From NCBI GenBank assembly GCA_001600355.1, contig BCJU01000002.1, positions 3,348,001 to 3,412,000 of the forward strand: a stretch of 64,000 bases of DNA, written 5' to 3'. A model generated the notes under the pieces. That model did no database searches. It was not told the DNA's origin and saw nothing but the letters and a program-made list of their open reading frames with translations. Made by a program: the position numbers and the translations under genes. This document shows positions 52,122 through 62,353 of the stretch, piece after piece. Numbering within the stretch: position 1 is the stretch's first letter; every line of letters begins with the position of its first letter. The DNA is from Meira nashicola (Eukaryota; Basidiomycota; Exobasidiomycetes; Exobasidiales; Brachybasidiaceae).

Positions 52122-53402
52122 TCAAACTTTATTAAATTGGAAAAAGATTTTCTTTCCGCCCATGCCTGCCATTGTGTTCTCGATGGCCTCTTTACCCTTC
52201 TTTGTAAGTTGATCTGCATCCTGTTCGCTTGAAAGGTCGATCAATTCGTGTACCGGTGGCTCGAGTACTTTTTCCTTGTACAATTCTCCTAATGTTTTCA
52301 TCAATTCTTCACGTTCTTGTAATCCATTTTGTGCATACCATTTATTCATCATAAATCCATGAACGGACATATTATGAAAGATGATTAAACCTGCTGGAAT
52401 ACTTAGAGGTTGTTTAGACATTGCTCCGTATGTGACCAAAGTTGAATTTGGGCTCATGAGTTTCACCATATTTGAATTTGGCGTTCCACAAACTGCATTT
52501 AATCCTAATTTGATCTTTCTCTTGCCTAAGATTGATTTAATTTCTTCTTTTACGCCACTATTACGATCTGCCAAAGCTTCATAAGTGAACAAGTGCGCTT
52601 TGCAATTTTCATCTCCATTGCTATAAGAATGAAAGAGTTCTTGCAAATTCTTGAAATCAGAACGATCTCTGACCAAATTAATCGAAGGCACTTTGAGTTT
52701 ACGAGATGCGATTTGAGCGACTGCTTGTCCAACTGCTGAATTAGCAGCATTTTGAATGATTGCATCTTGTTGAGAATTTAATTGTTGAAAATCATGTAAC
52801 ATTCTATATGCCGTTGCCGGATTAACTTGAAGAGTAGAAGCCATAACTGGCGTGATTGAATTTGCTTGTCTATCTTGAATTTTAATCACATCATGAGCAT
52901 TACAAATTAGTCCACTTCTCCAAACACCCATTTGTGGTTTTCCAAATACTACCCAGTCTCCCTTTTTCAATCCATTTGAATCTCCCTTTTGTGAAACTTC
53001 TTCAACCACCGCAAAACCTTCATTTCCTCCTATCCATACTTGATCTTGTACTTCTGGTACACTTTGCTTTTCTGGTTTGGCAGGATAAACACCTTGTATC
53101 ACATTGATATCAGCCGGATTTAAAGATCCTAAAATCACTTTCAACAAAACTTGTCCTTCTTTAAGATCTTTAGTCGGCATTGTCCACGTATGACCAAAGA
53201 TCTTTTCACGTGGATCTCCATTCTCTTTATAAATAAGACCTTGAATTCGAAGATTTGCTTGTTGAGCATTATTTGAAGTGTTGTGGATCGTTCTTTCTTG
53301 TCGGCATATTTGACTAGCCGGCCATCTCTGGATTTGATTTAAAGTTGACCGTCTGACATTTTGTATTATCGTTCTATTTGCGGAGCTCATACAGGTCAGC
53401 AT
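52122..53402 (-). CDS. ETR1: Mitochondrial enoyl-thioester reductase (ETR1/MECR type)
   Basis: This NADPH-dependent reductase performs the last step of mitochondrial fatty-acid synthesis, which feeds lipoic acid production. The 426-residue product has an N-terminal presequence (MLTCMSSANRTIIQNVRRST, up to about residue 45). A zinc-less medium-chain dehydrogenase/reductase fold follows. It includes VILGSLNPADINVIQGVYP, the Rossmann segment IIQNAANSAVGQAVAQIA, LNAVCGTPNSNMVKLMSP and LVTYGAMSKQPLSIPAG. SLNPADINVIQG is the family hallmark containing the substrate-side residues. The ATG is at 53400-53402. It is convergent with SOD. Confidence 0.93.
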   Translation of the reverse strand: MLTCMSSANRTIIQNVRRSTLNQIQRWPASQICRQERTIHNTSNNAQQANLRIQGLIYKENGDPREKIFGHTWTMPTKDLKEGQVLLKVILGSLNPADINVIQGVYPAKPEKQSVPEVQDQVWIGGNEGFAVVEEVSQKGDSNGLKKGDWVVFGKPQMGVWRSGLICNAHDVIKIQDRQANSITPVMASTLQVNPATAYRMLHDFQQLNSQQDAIIQNAANSAVGQAVAQIASRKLKVPSINLVRDRSDFKNLQELFHSYSNGDENCKAHLFTYEALADRNSGVKEEIKSILGKRKIKLGLNAVCGTPNSNMVKLMSPNSTLVTYGAMSKQPLSIPAGLIIFHNMSVHGFMMNKWYAQNGLQEREELMKTLGELYKEKVLEPPVHELIDLSSEQDADQLTKKGKEAIENTMAGMGGKKIFFQFNKV

Positions 53403-54858
53403 CTTTTAATGATGGAAGTGGAGCGGGAGCGGGGTAGTAGAGCGTCTGAAATCTATGTACCTCTAGCGCGGCCACAAAATAAGATATGTAGAAAAAGCGG
53501 CGTTTGAAGCTCAACCTTCTTTTTTGGTGACTGGAACACGTTCTTCTCGTTCAAGTTTAGACCCAAAAGGTGCATTCTGTTAAGATAACCACTTCAAATC
53601 TGACAAACAGCCCATCTCCATTTCTAAGTTATATGTTTACAAGTCTTTGAATGCGGTATATCGGACGTCCGAAACGAAATATAACAGTTCGGTTAAATCA
53701 AATTGCACTGATTTTCCAAGACAAATCTACAAATATATATGTAGATGCGATTTAATTCACTCAAAAGATGAATTCTTCCAAAGACGGAGAATTAGATCAT
53801 GTCTCTCGGAGGAATACGTACATACATCTATTGTTACTCCGCTTTCATCAGCTATACAGAAAATATATGTATGCATACAGTAATGCTGCATATCTTTCTT
53901 CCAAAAACGTGTGCTATCAAATTCACTTTACCTTCTCGACAAGGAATGAAAAGAGCCTGGACTGTATTATCTGATGTACCTATGTGGTGTCAATTCATTA
54001 AAAGAGAGGAACAAATTAATCCCGAAAAGTTTATTCAGTTCGGGCATGAAAAGAAGTTGTATGCAATCAAAATGTTGCCACCGAGGCTCATATGGTCCTT
54101 CATCCTAAATGAGAATGCACGTCTGCATTTCGGCATCTTCTTCTTTTGGCGTTAAAAAGACACCGATAACAGCTGGCATAATATAGCAATCCACTAGTGT
54201 AAGCGAATTTTTTTAACTATGTAGGTAAGAATTACGCGTATGTGTCCCTCTGCCTTCCTTCCTGTACGGAACAGTGTTATATTTTTGGAAGACTCAATGC
54301 CCTAATTTTTCGCAGCACTTCTTCCTATTTTGTTGCCCATCTGATTTCTTTAGGCGTGCATTACAGCGGTCCGCGCTGGAACTCATTTGCCGGTAGAAGT
54401 ACGAGATAGGAAATCTAGACTTGAATTCTGTTACCTTCGCAGTACATGTGCTCTCCTTAATTGGCCATGCGTACATTTATGTACGTAACTTGGCATATTC
54501 TCACTTTGCCCCATAAAGGAGAAGCAAGAAAGAAAATCTTGGACGGGAGGATTGTTTTAGAGGCGGAGGGATAAAGTTGCATTGCGTCGTGTAACTTGTA
54601 GAACTTCTTGCGCAGGCGCAAAAGCAGTGCGCACTAAAAATTGGAGAAGCGGAATGTGTGCATAGATCAAAAGCAGGCCAGCTGGACAACAACTTTATTT
54701 TGGTGGCTAATCGAAACGAACTTCAAACAATACTAGTCTCTTCTTCGTATATTTTCTCTCTCGTCCATCATATCACATTGACTATTGTACCACTCTGGTA
54801 GCTTTGTGCATTCAAAGTAGATCTTACTTTTTTTTAACAACACACTTTTGTAATCACA
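53403..54858. other. Long intergenic region between ETR1 and SDR gene
   Basis: About 1.45 kb and the longest gene-poor stretch here. A 118-codon ATG frame at 53799-54155 has no recognisable domain, and its composition looks like random AT-rich sequence. I see no tRNA, transposon remnant or repeat array. Confidence 0.45.
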
Positions 54859-55981
54859 ATGGCTTCTATCTTCAACGTTGCACGATCTGCCATTCCACGA
54901 AGTGGTTTGCGTGCAAGCTCGATGGCACGTTCAGCTGCCATTCGTCCTGCTCCTTTGGCAAGCGCTGCTCGCAGTAACAACTTTGTTACTTGGGCTCCTT
55001 CCTCAGAGCCAAAACTGAGCGCCGTACAACAAAACCCAGGTCCTCCACCACCAGTAGAGAACATTGGTGTTGATGCAGTGTGAGTTTTGAGCAAAAGATG
55101 AGTCTTTTTATCGATTACTGAATTCTTCTTTCTCCCCCCCATTCAGCTTGCGTCAAAATGTCAATGACCCAGAATCACACACAACAACCATTTTCCAAGA
55201 ATTCTCATTGGAAGGCCAGACTGCCGTAGTTACCGGTGGAAATGGTGGTTTGGGTTTGGAAATGGCTTTGGCTTTCGTTGAAGCAGGTGCTCACGTTTAT
55301 GCAGTAGATGTTCCCGAACAACCCTCAGAAGAATTCAAGATTGTCGCAGAGCACTGCCGTATCATGAACAGAGATTTGAAATACATCTCTGCTTCTGTCA
55401 CAGATGACAAAGAGATTAACGAGGTTATGGAATTTATCGTCAAAGATTCAGGAACAGATTCTATGGACATCTGTGTTGCTGCTGCAGGTATTTTGGGCAC
55501 ATCTGATGCTTTGGAATACCCAGTTGATGATTTCAAGAAGATCTTTGATGTTAACACCACCGGTGTCTTCTTAACAGCCCGTGCAGCTGCTCGTCAAATG
55601 CACATTCAAAAGCACGTTTCAGGATCAATCATTTTGATTGCTTCCATGTCTGGTTCTATTGTCAATCGTGATCACCACTGGGTCGCATACAATGCTTCCA
55701 AATCTGCAGTCTTGCAAATGGGACGTAACTTGGCAGCCGAATGGGGACCAAAGGGTATCCGTGTCAATTGTATCTCTCCAGGTCACATTCGTACACGTAT
55801 GACATCTGTCTACTTGGACGCAAACCCACACTTGTTGGCTAAGTGGAGTAACTCCAACCCATTGGGTCGTTTGGGTCGTTCATCTGAAATGCGTGGTGTT
55901 GCTGTTTGGCTTGCAAGTTCGGCCTCCTCTTTCTGCAACGGAAGTGATATCGTCGTTTCCGGAGGTCACCAAATTTGGTAA
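54859..55981 (+). CDS. Short-chain dehydrogenase/reductase with mitochondrial-like presequence
   Basis: There are two exons, 54859-55079 and 55147-55981. The 67-nt intron (GTGAGT donor, pyrimidine tract, TTCAG acceptor) joins NIGVDA-V-LRQNVNDP in phase 2. The 351-residue product carries an Arg/Ala/Ser-rich leader (MASIFNVARSAIPRSGLRAS). A classical SDR domain follows: cofactor motif VVTGGNGGLGLEMALA with Asp-57-like specificity in YAVDVPEQ. VAAAGILG stands in place of NNAG, Ser lies in ASMSGSIVN, and the catalytic pair is YNASK. RVNCISPGHIRTRM completes the fold. This resembles fungal polyol/sorbose reductase-type SDRs (arabinitol/mannitol dehydrogenase relatives). The substrate is not determined, and VDV suggests NAD preference. 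Confidence 0.88.
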
Positions 55982-56937
55982 ACAATTGTCTTTTGCAATG
56001 GGAAAGTGGCGATTCACAATCTTTCACATTTATCAATCTTATCTCGAATATATACACTCTCTCCTTTATCGGAAGATGGATCAAGCAAACTCTATTTACA
56101 TTTAGCAAATGCTACCTTTTCTTCCTCTTTGACTTGCCTTATGGCACATCTCCTCCCAATTAATCTCTAGATATATGAAGACGAACGAATTTTTATATTT
56201 CCCTCGCAATGACAACAAATAACTTTCGTACGCATTTTGGTAACTCTTTCGTCGTACAGGTTTCGCACTTTTTTGTATATAACATGATTGTGGGAACTAT
56301 AATATTACAATTGGCAACTTCTTTTTATCTTCGAGCGTGCTTCCAAATTGAAGTGAGTATATTGGGGTGATAAGATGTGGGTTATCCAGAATAATGTGGT
56401 CGTTTAAAGATCTCATCATACTTCCAATAAATCTTTTTGAAAGATTACAAATTGTTCAAACAGCTTATCTGGTTTTTACGTTCTTAGCGTTTCTTGTTCG
56501 CGCTAAAATGAGATTCTTGCAAGTGACACTGGCGGGTGGAGGCATAAAAGCGTAAGGATTTTTACGCTGTTCTCACGCCTAAAGCAGATTGTTACAGTAT
56601 TTGGCTTATTTAATCATAAATCTCCTTTCCTCCGCGTTGATTAAATTGAGCGCGAAATTAGCCCCTGAGCATTCTGGCATTTTATTTGGTGTTGATCTCT
56701 TTGTTCATGCAATTCACCTCTTTGCCCCTATCGAATTGGACAAGGGAGAGAAAGAGATCGACAGAGCATACATTGTACATACACTGACCCCTTAAGAAGT
56801 AGAAGAAACAGAGCAGTCTCTTTGTACATGTATATGCATACATACGCATAGAATCTTTCCTGTACATACATACATAGTTTAGAGTTTTTGTTTCATTTAC
56901 TGTTGTTGTTGTTGTTCGTTTCGGCTTTGGAGGAATC
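55982..56937. other. Intergenic region upstream of redoxin-like gene
   Basis: About 955 bp, AT-rich, with ACAT microsatellite traces near 56855-56875 and a TTG/GTT run near 56900. No supported gene. Confidence 0.45.
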
Positions 56938-59619
56938 ATGGCTCAAGCGACCACCACATCAAATTCATCATCAATCGGAAATCCTTCTTCAGCGATTCAT
57001 TTAGGAGGACATCCACTTCCACCATTGATCGAACTTGAATCAACAAAGGGAGGATATATTGATTTATTTTTGTTATCGTTACAAAGGCCTGTTCTTTTAT
57101 TCATTTATCCGCGAACGGCATCAGAAGGAGAACAAGTACCTGATTCTTGGAAAAGTATACCGGGTGCTTTTGGTTGTACATCACATTTACGATCGATTCA
57201 AGAATCTTTACCTTCACTTCAAGCAAAAGAAAAAGATTTAGCCATCTTTGGTTTGAGTGGTCAATCATCAAAAGAACAAAAACAATTTTCTGATCGATTC
57301 AAATTGGAATTTTCACTTTTGAGTGATAAAGATTTATTATTACAAAAAGCTTTAGATCTTCCAACGTTCACTTGGAATCAAAACACTTATTTACAAAGAA
57401 TCACTCTACTCTTACGTGAAGGACAAGTAACGCAATTTCAATTCCCTATCCCTCAACCAACAAAAGCCGCAGAAGAAGCTTTGAAAATGCTTGATGCTGG
57501 AAACCCAACAATCGAACAACAGCAACAACAACAACAATCGTCTACAATGTCGATGAATAACGCATACATGGAAAGAGTGAAAAATTTAGAAGATGAGAGA
57601 AAGAGTGAAACAGGTAAACCTCGAGATTTGACAGGTAGTATTCGAAGCTTTAAAGGATTACAAAGAGCGATGCGGCAATCATCTTCAGTTAGTAGTTCCG
57701 AACATCCTTTAGCATCTTCAAGATCTTCAAATTGGAGGAATAGTTTAGTTGCTGTTGATAATGAAAGTGGAGAAATCGTTGGTATTTTAGCACATAATGT
57801 TACTTTGTCAGGATTTGCGAAGGCGGCAGTAAAAGAAAGTTCTCCTATAAGTAGCGAAGAAGAGGATGAAATTCCAACACCATCACCACAAATCATTCAA
57901 AAGCCAACACAAACATATTTCGATCAAACACAACAAAAGCCAAAAGTATTAAAAGCTGCAACTGCTTATCATGATCCTGATGTTCGACCAAGGAGTCGTG
58001 AAGGTAGTGTGTTGGGTGAAGATACATTCGCACCACCTCCATTACCTGATAAAACAAGCTATCTAATGAATGAGGAAGATGACGATGATGATGAAAGTGA
58101 TGCAGGATTTAGCGATGGAGAAGCAGTAGAAAATCAAGTACGTACACGTGCAAAACATGTTGAAGCACATAGACCTGATTTATTACGTGATGATGATGGA
58201 AGAGAAGAAGATGATATGGCAAGCGATGTTAGTGGTTCAACGATTGGTGGACCTGCTGTTCAACTTTGGAGAAAAGCAAGAGGAGGAAAAGAAGGTGAAT
58301 TGAGGCGAAAACAGAAAAAAGAAAAAAGGATGGCTGATAAACAAAGAGCTATGAATGAAGGTACAATGATGAACAAAGAACCGTTTATTACAGATACAAT
58401 CACCGAAACAATCGAGGAACCTAAACCTTTAACGGAGATAGCCAATCTTTCTCCACCACCTGCTCCTCCTACAGCAGCACTTACACCACCTTCAATTGAA
58501 ACTGTTAATGCAGCTCGTGCAAATCGAGGTGGAAGAAGACGTGATCAAATGGCTTCATCCGAAATACAAACTATTGAAGATCGTGTTTGGCAATCAGCAC
58601 TTGAAAATGAAAGTTTACCGATCGATGCACCTTATACACATTTACCTTTCCGTTCAAAGAAGAATACAAAAACACCTGAAACAATCAATGAAACGAAGGA
58701 AGATGAGAATGATACGGAAATCAAATCAAGATACAATCTTTCAAATCAAATCATGCAAGGAAATTCAGTTTTAATTGAATTTTTAGCTGGTTCTAGAATC
58801 GCAGCAAGTATTATTCATGAAACTGCAACTCATCTTTTAAGTCCAGAAGCAACTGCAGGTGCATCACCTTCTCAGCATGCTACAAAAATACGTTCAGGTC
58901 CTGATGCATTTTCACCTACAAGTGTTGAACCTTTAGCTAGAACGGGTGCTTTACGTTATATTCCCGTTTTACCAAGTCATTTGCTATGGTTTTTTGGTAT
59001 GAATGAAGAAGAAGAACCAGTAAATCATATGACTTTAAGTAATGTAGCAACAAATAATATCGTTTCAATGGGAAGTGATATGGCAAACGTTTTATCTTCA
59101 ATGGCACTTTCAGCTCCTAATCAAGTTTTAACTATTGCTAGTAGTAGTGCATCTTCTGCATGGAATGGAATGTCTTATTGGAGTACAGAAGCTAGTAATT
59201 GGATAGGATCAACCTTAACGTCTTATCTTTCAACAACAACTTCATCAACCGTAGATGGAAAGTTAAAAGATGAACAAGATCATGATGATTTACATACAAC
59301 TCAACCTGGTGATGAAGATGCTTCGGAATGGGAATGGAAAGTACCTCAATCTTTTGGTCCAATAGCAGAAGAAGATTGGTCAAGTACGCCTAGACCGATT
59401 TATAGAAGAAAGAGACCCGTTCCTTCTCTTTATGGTGGATTTCAAGTACGTCAACAAGGAGATTCGATCATTCATGAGGATGAAGAACAACAACAAGATA
59501 GAATACCTCATGGTGAATTAACGATCGAAAGACCTCAATCAAGTCGATATTCAATCGTTCATTTTGATCATGAGGGTGTTGGCAGACATGCTATGCTTAC
59601 TTCTGGCTTGTCAAAGTGA
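56938..59619 (+). CDS. Redoxin-like N-terminal domain fused to a long low-complexity protein
   Basis: This 893-residue protein has a single exon and its ATG at 56938. Residues about 20-175 look like an AhpC/TSA-type peroxiredoxin-like domain. It shows RPVLLFIYPRTAS, then SIPGAFGCTSHLRSI with the single candidate peroxidatic Cys. IFGLSGQSSKEQKQFSDRF, LLSDKDLLLQKALDLPTF and ITLLLREGQVTQFQFPI follow. A polyQ run of eight lies near 198-206. The middle third is acidic, Lys-rich and disordered (DDDDDESDAGFSDGE). The C-terminal region (about 610-780) has hydrophobic helices (VLIEFLAGSRIAASIIHETA ... ALRYIPVLPSHLLWFFGM). I cannot assign these; a senescence/spartin-like fold is a weak guess. Redox activity is inferred. 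Confidence 0.65.
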   Translation: MAQATTTSNSSSIGNPSSAIHLGGHPLPPLIELESTKGGYIDLFLLSLQRPVLLFIYPRTASEGEQVPDSWKSIPGAFGCTSHLRSIQESLPSLQAKEKDLAIFGLSGQSSKEQKQFSDRFKLEFSLLSDKDLLLQKALDLPTFTWNQNTYLQRITLLLREGQVTQFQFPIPQPTKAAEEALKMLDAGNPTIEQQQQQQQSSTMSMNNAYMERVKNLEDERKSETGKPRDLTGSIRSFKGLQRAMRQSSSVSSSEHPLASSRSSNWRNSLVAVDNESGEIVGILAHNVTLSGFAKAAVKESSPISSEEEDEIPTPSPQIIQKPTQTYFDQTQQKPKVLKAATAYHDPDVRPRSREGSVLGEDTFAPPPLPDKTSYLMNEEDDDDDESDAGFSDGEAVENQVRTRAKHVEAHRPDLLRDDDGREEDDMASDVSGSTIGGPAVQLWRKARGGKEGELRRKQKKEKRMADKQRAMNEGTMMNKEPFITDTITETIEEPKPLTEIANLSPPPAPPTAALTPPSIETVNAARANRGGRRRDQMASSEIQTIEDRVWQSALENESLPIDAPYTHLPFRSKKNTKTPETINETKEDENDTEIKSRYNLSNQIMQGNSVLIEFLAGSRIAASIIHETATHLLSPEATAGASPSQHATKIRSGPDAFSPTSVEPLARTGALRYIPVLPSHLLWFFGMNEEEEPVNHMTLSNVATNNIVSMGSDMANVLSSMALSAPNQVLTIASSSASSAWNGMSYWSTEASNWIGSTLTSYLSTTTSSTVDGKLKDEQDHDDLHTTQPGDEDASEWEWKVPQSFGPIAEEDWSSTPRPIYRRKRPVPSLYGGFQVRQQGDSIIHEDEEQQQDRIPHGELTIERPQSSRYSIVHFDHEGVGRHAMLTSGLSK

Positions 59620-59714
59620 TTTCCCTTTTCCATTTGTATACACATATATATTATTAATTATCATATCCATTAAATTGAGGTATCCAAAAGTCTATAAGTG
59701 TGTGGGTAATAAGG

Positions 59715-61508
59715 TTAATTAACCTTTTTGCTTATTTTATTCTGTTGAAAGGTTTGAGATCCAGAGAAAGCGTTTAGAAGTGTTGGATGCAAATGAGGTT
59801 CCCAAGCAACACGAATACGTTGAAGTTCGTTACGAATAGTACATCTTTGTTTTGCCCCTTTGCTAACGTAAACCAAAGAATTAGCAATAAATTCAAGCAA
59901 GATTGCAAACAAAATTGCCAAAGGTGCAAAGATAAATAATAATGAAGAAGAAATCGCTTTACGTACGCTTTCAAATCTTTGAATAGTTGCATTCGTAACG
60001 CGGAACGTATGTCGAATTGCAGTTTGACGTTCTGCATCTTTAATCTCAAAAGGAGGTGTAGCACCTAAAGCATAAGCAGCACGTAAGCCACTCGAGAAAC
60101 CATCTTCATGAAAACCATAATTAGTCCATGCTCCGGCAAAATGTGCACCATTCCATCGTCCTTGCCAATCACGTAATTGTTTTTGAGCTTCAACACTTTT
60201 GGCAGTATATACTGGATGTTCATAAGAGATACGTTTAAGTGTCTTTGCTGGATCACAAAAACCATCAGGTGCATTCAAAGTTACCAAAATTGGACCATAC
60301 TTTTTCTCATCTAAAGATTGAAGTAAATTCATCCAATACGTCAATACAACTCCATCTTCATCCTTTTTGCCATCTTGTGATTCTGTGATAAAGTTCCATG
60401 CTGACCATGCAGATCTTCTGACTGGCATCAATTTCTCATCTGTATGCAAAAGTACTGTATTCTTATTGAATTCAAATCGTTGTAAGATCGACTGCAATTC
60501 TTTACCTTTAGAATCTCCTGATGCAAATTGACCGGAAAGAATGCGTGCGGTTGTATCTGCATGACTTGCAAAGATCACTCGATCGAATGTTGTAACATGT
60601 CCGTTTGCCGTACTGATAAGCCATTTTGATTTATCTTTATCAAAAGATGCTTCAACAACCCTTCCAGCTTTTGAGCCTTTGTGTAAATGAGAATCAGGTA
60701 ATTTTGATAAAACCCTTTCGACATATGTTTTTGAACCTCCATTCAATGTGAGCCATTGAGGTCTGTCTAGAATTTGCAAAAGATGATGATTATGCATAAA
60801 TCTTAGCAAAGTTAATGCTGGAAATTCTGAAACCGTTCGATCGGCTGGCGTTGACCAAATACAAGCTGCCATAGGAACCAAATAATTCCTTACAAAAGAT
60901 TGACTATAATCCCGTTCTTCTAACCATTCTCCTATACTTTGTTTTGCGAATTTGCTTGCTTTAATATCACTTTTATTTTTTGCATGTTTATCAAAATGAG
61001 CAAGTGATTCAACCGATTGATGATTAAATCGAATAATATCCCAAACCATTCTCCAATGTGATGGGCTGAATAAATTACTCCATTGACAGAACAAGCTGAT
61101 AGGCGTAGCACCTGCCCATTCGAATTCTCCACGTTCTTTTGTTGATCCTTCATTGGATGATAAAGTTGGAAATGATCCATTTGCAGTAAAAGGTGCTTGT
61201 GTTTTTGGTTGAGGTAAAGGTGCCGTTCTACTAACCGAAAAAGACATATCCGAAGCAATAATTTTGATTTTCAAATGATTTAAGAATGCCAAAAAGTTTG
61301 GATAAGTAACTTTATTGAAAACAATGAAACCCGTATCTGTCATTACAGATTTCGATTCATCATTGGGTTTTTGAAATAAGACCGTATTCGTATGACCACC
61401 AACGTAATCATTCGATTCGAATAGATGAACATCATGATTTGAATGTTCATTCAAAGCCCAAACAGCCGAAACACCAGCTACACCACCTCCGATCACAGCA
61501 ACCTTCAT
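59715..61508 (-). CDS. FAD-dependent amine-oxidase-like oxidoreductase (COG2907 type)
   Basis: This 597-residue flavoprotein begins at the ATG at 61506-61508 with KVAVIGGGVAGVSAVWALNE, the FAD-binding GxGxxG. VHLFESNDYVGGHTNTV and DTGFIVFNKVTYPNFLAFL follow, which are typical of this family. DRVIFASHADTTARILSG is the second FAD contact region. HFAGAWTNYGFHEDGFSSG is the C-terminal FAD motif. A hydrophobic stretch near residues 530-560 (LLFIFAPLAILFAILLEF) suggests membrane association. A 22-residue longer start at 61572-61574 is possible but puts a non-canonical leader before the Rossmann strand. Bacterial relatives often neighbour cyclopropane-fatty-acid synthases, but no such neighbour is seen here. 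Confidence 0.88.
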   Translation of the reverse strand: MKVAVIGGGVAGVSAVWALNEHSNHDVHLFESNDYVGGHTNTVLFQKPNDESKSVMTDTGFIVFNKVTYPNFLAFLNHLKIKIIASDMSFSVSRTAPLPQPKTQAPFTANGSFPTLSSNEGSTKERGEFEWAGATPISLFCQWSNLFSPSHWRMVWDIIRFNHQSVESLAHFDKHAKNKSDIKASKFAKQSIGEWLEERDYSQSFVRNYLVPMAACIWSTPADRTVSEFPALTLLRFMHNHHLLQILDRPQWLTLNGGSKTYVERVLSKLPDSHLHKGSKAGRVVEASFDKDKSKWLISTANGHVTTFDRVIFASHADTTARILSGQFASGDSKGKELQSILQRFEFNKNTVLLHTDEKLMPVRRSAWSAWNFITESQDGKKDEDGVVLTYWMNLLQSLDEKKYGPILVTLNAPDGFCDPAKTLKRISYEHPVYTAKSVEAQKQLRDWQGRWNGAHFAGAWTNYGFHEDGFSSGLRAAYALGATPPFEIKDAERQTAIRHTFRVTNATIQRFESVRKAISSSLLFIFAPLAILFAILLEFIANSLVYVSKGAKQRCTIRNELQRIRVAWEPHLHPTLLNAFSGSQTFQQNKISKKVN

Positions 61509-61923
61509 TGCGACAAATTTCAAAAAAGAAAGAAAGTGATAGAAAGATGGAGGATCACATTTGAAAGCATTCATTCAAAGAAAGTCTGTGCACGATCGGA
61601 AGCTTTCATTTTGCATGTAGTCCATGTATCAACTTGCATCTCCGGACCCTAACGCTTGCCCATGTATGCATGCAAGATTACCTGAAAGTCGGGCAAAAAA
61701 GAACAATGAATGGCTCAGCATACATACAGATATTCTATGTGTGTAGAATACGTAAGCACGCGTGTAAAGATGGACAAGCCTTTCCTTTAACTTTAAGAAA
61801 GTCACGGGACTTGATTTTTATTTGGAATCACAAAAGCGCTAGACAAGACAGGGTAGGAACATTCTTGTTTTTTTAGCATATCGTGCATCACCATCATTTC
61901 AATATATCACCAATCGTAACAAG
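61509..61923. other. Divergent promoter region upstream of bL33m
   Basis: About 415 bp between the FAD oxidoreductase start and bL33m. No gene or clear repeat was recognised. Confidence 0.4.
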
Positions 61924-62230
61924 ATGGCAGCAAAGTCAAAAGCTAGGTAAGTAGAAAAGATGAGTGCTTCTTGTATTATTGACCTTACAGACTATAAAAC
62001 CTCTTTTCTTATCACCCCAGAATCGTTATCGCACGTCTACTTTCGACTGCAGGAACAGGATATATTTACACAATGCGAAGACTACGATTAGCTGATAAAC
62101 TTTCAATGATGAAATACGATCCTAGAGGTATGTAAAGTGGTCTCGCATCAAGTAACACTCATCTGACACCACATCCTATCCCATCTTTACAGTCCGGAGG
62201 CATGTCTTATTTGAAGAAAAGAAGAAATGA
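61924..62230 (+). CDS. MRPL39: Mitochondrial ribosomal protein bL33m
   Basis: There are three small exons: 61924-61946 (MAAKSKAR start), 62021-62127 and 62193-62230. The introns are 74 nt (GTAAGT donor, CCCAG acceptor) and 65 nt (GTATGT donor, TTACAG acceptor). The spliced 55-residue protein includes IVIARLLSTAGTGYIYTMRR, LADKLSMMKYDPR and VRRHVLFEEKKK. This is the length and pattern of the L33 family of the large mitochondrial subunit. The gene is too short to be found by a simple ORF scan. Both splice junctions keep the frame, which strengthens the call. Confidence 0.92.
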
Positions 62231-62353
62231 CACACCACATAGGGAATTAAGTTTATCAACATTCTTTCAATGATTTGTACAATAGCAACACCACCTTTTA
62301 CAAAATATAAAATACAGTCAGCATATCAGCAAACATTCTCGCTCTACCAACAT

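Noticed and set aside
53799..54155. 118-codon ATG frame in the long ETR1-SDR spacer
   Set aside because: Composition is like AT-rich random sequence; no splice signals or family motif support it. It could be revisited with RNA-seq.
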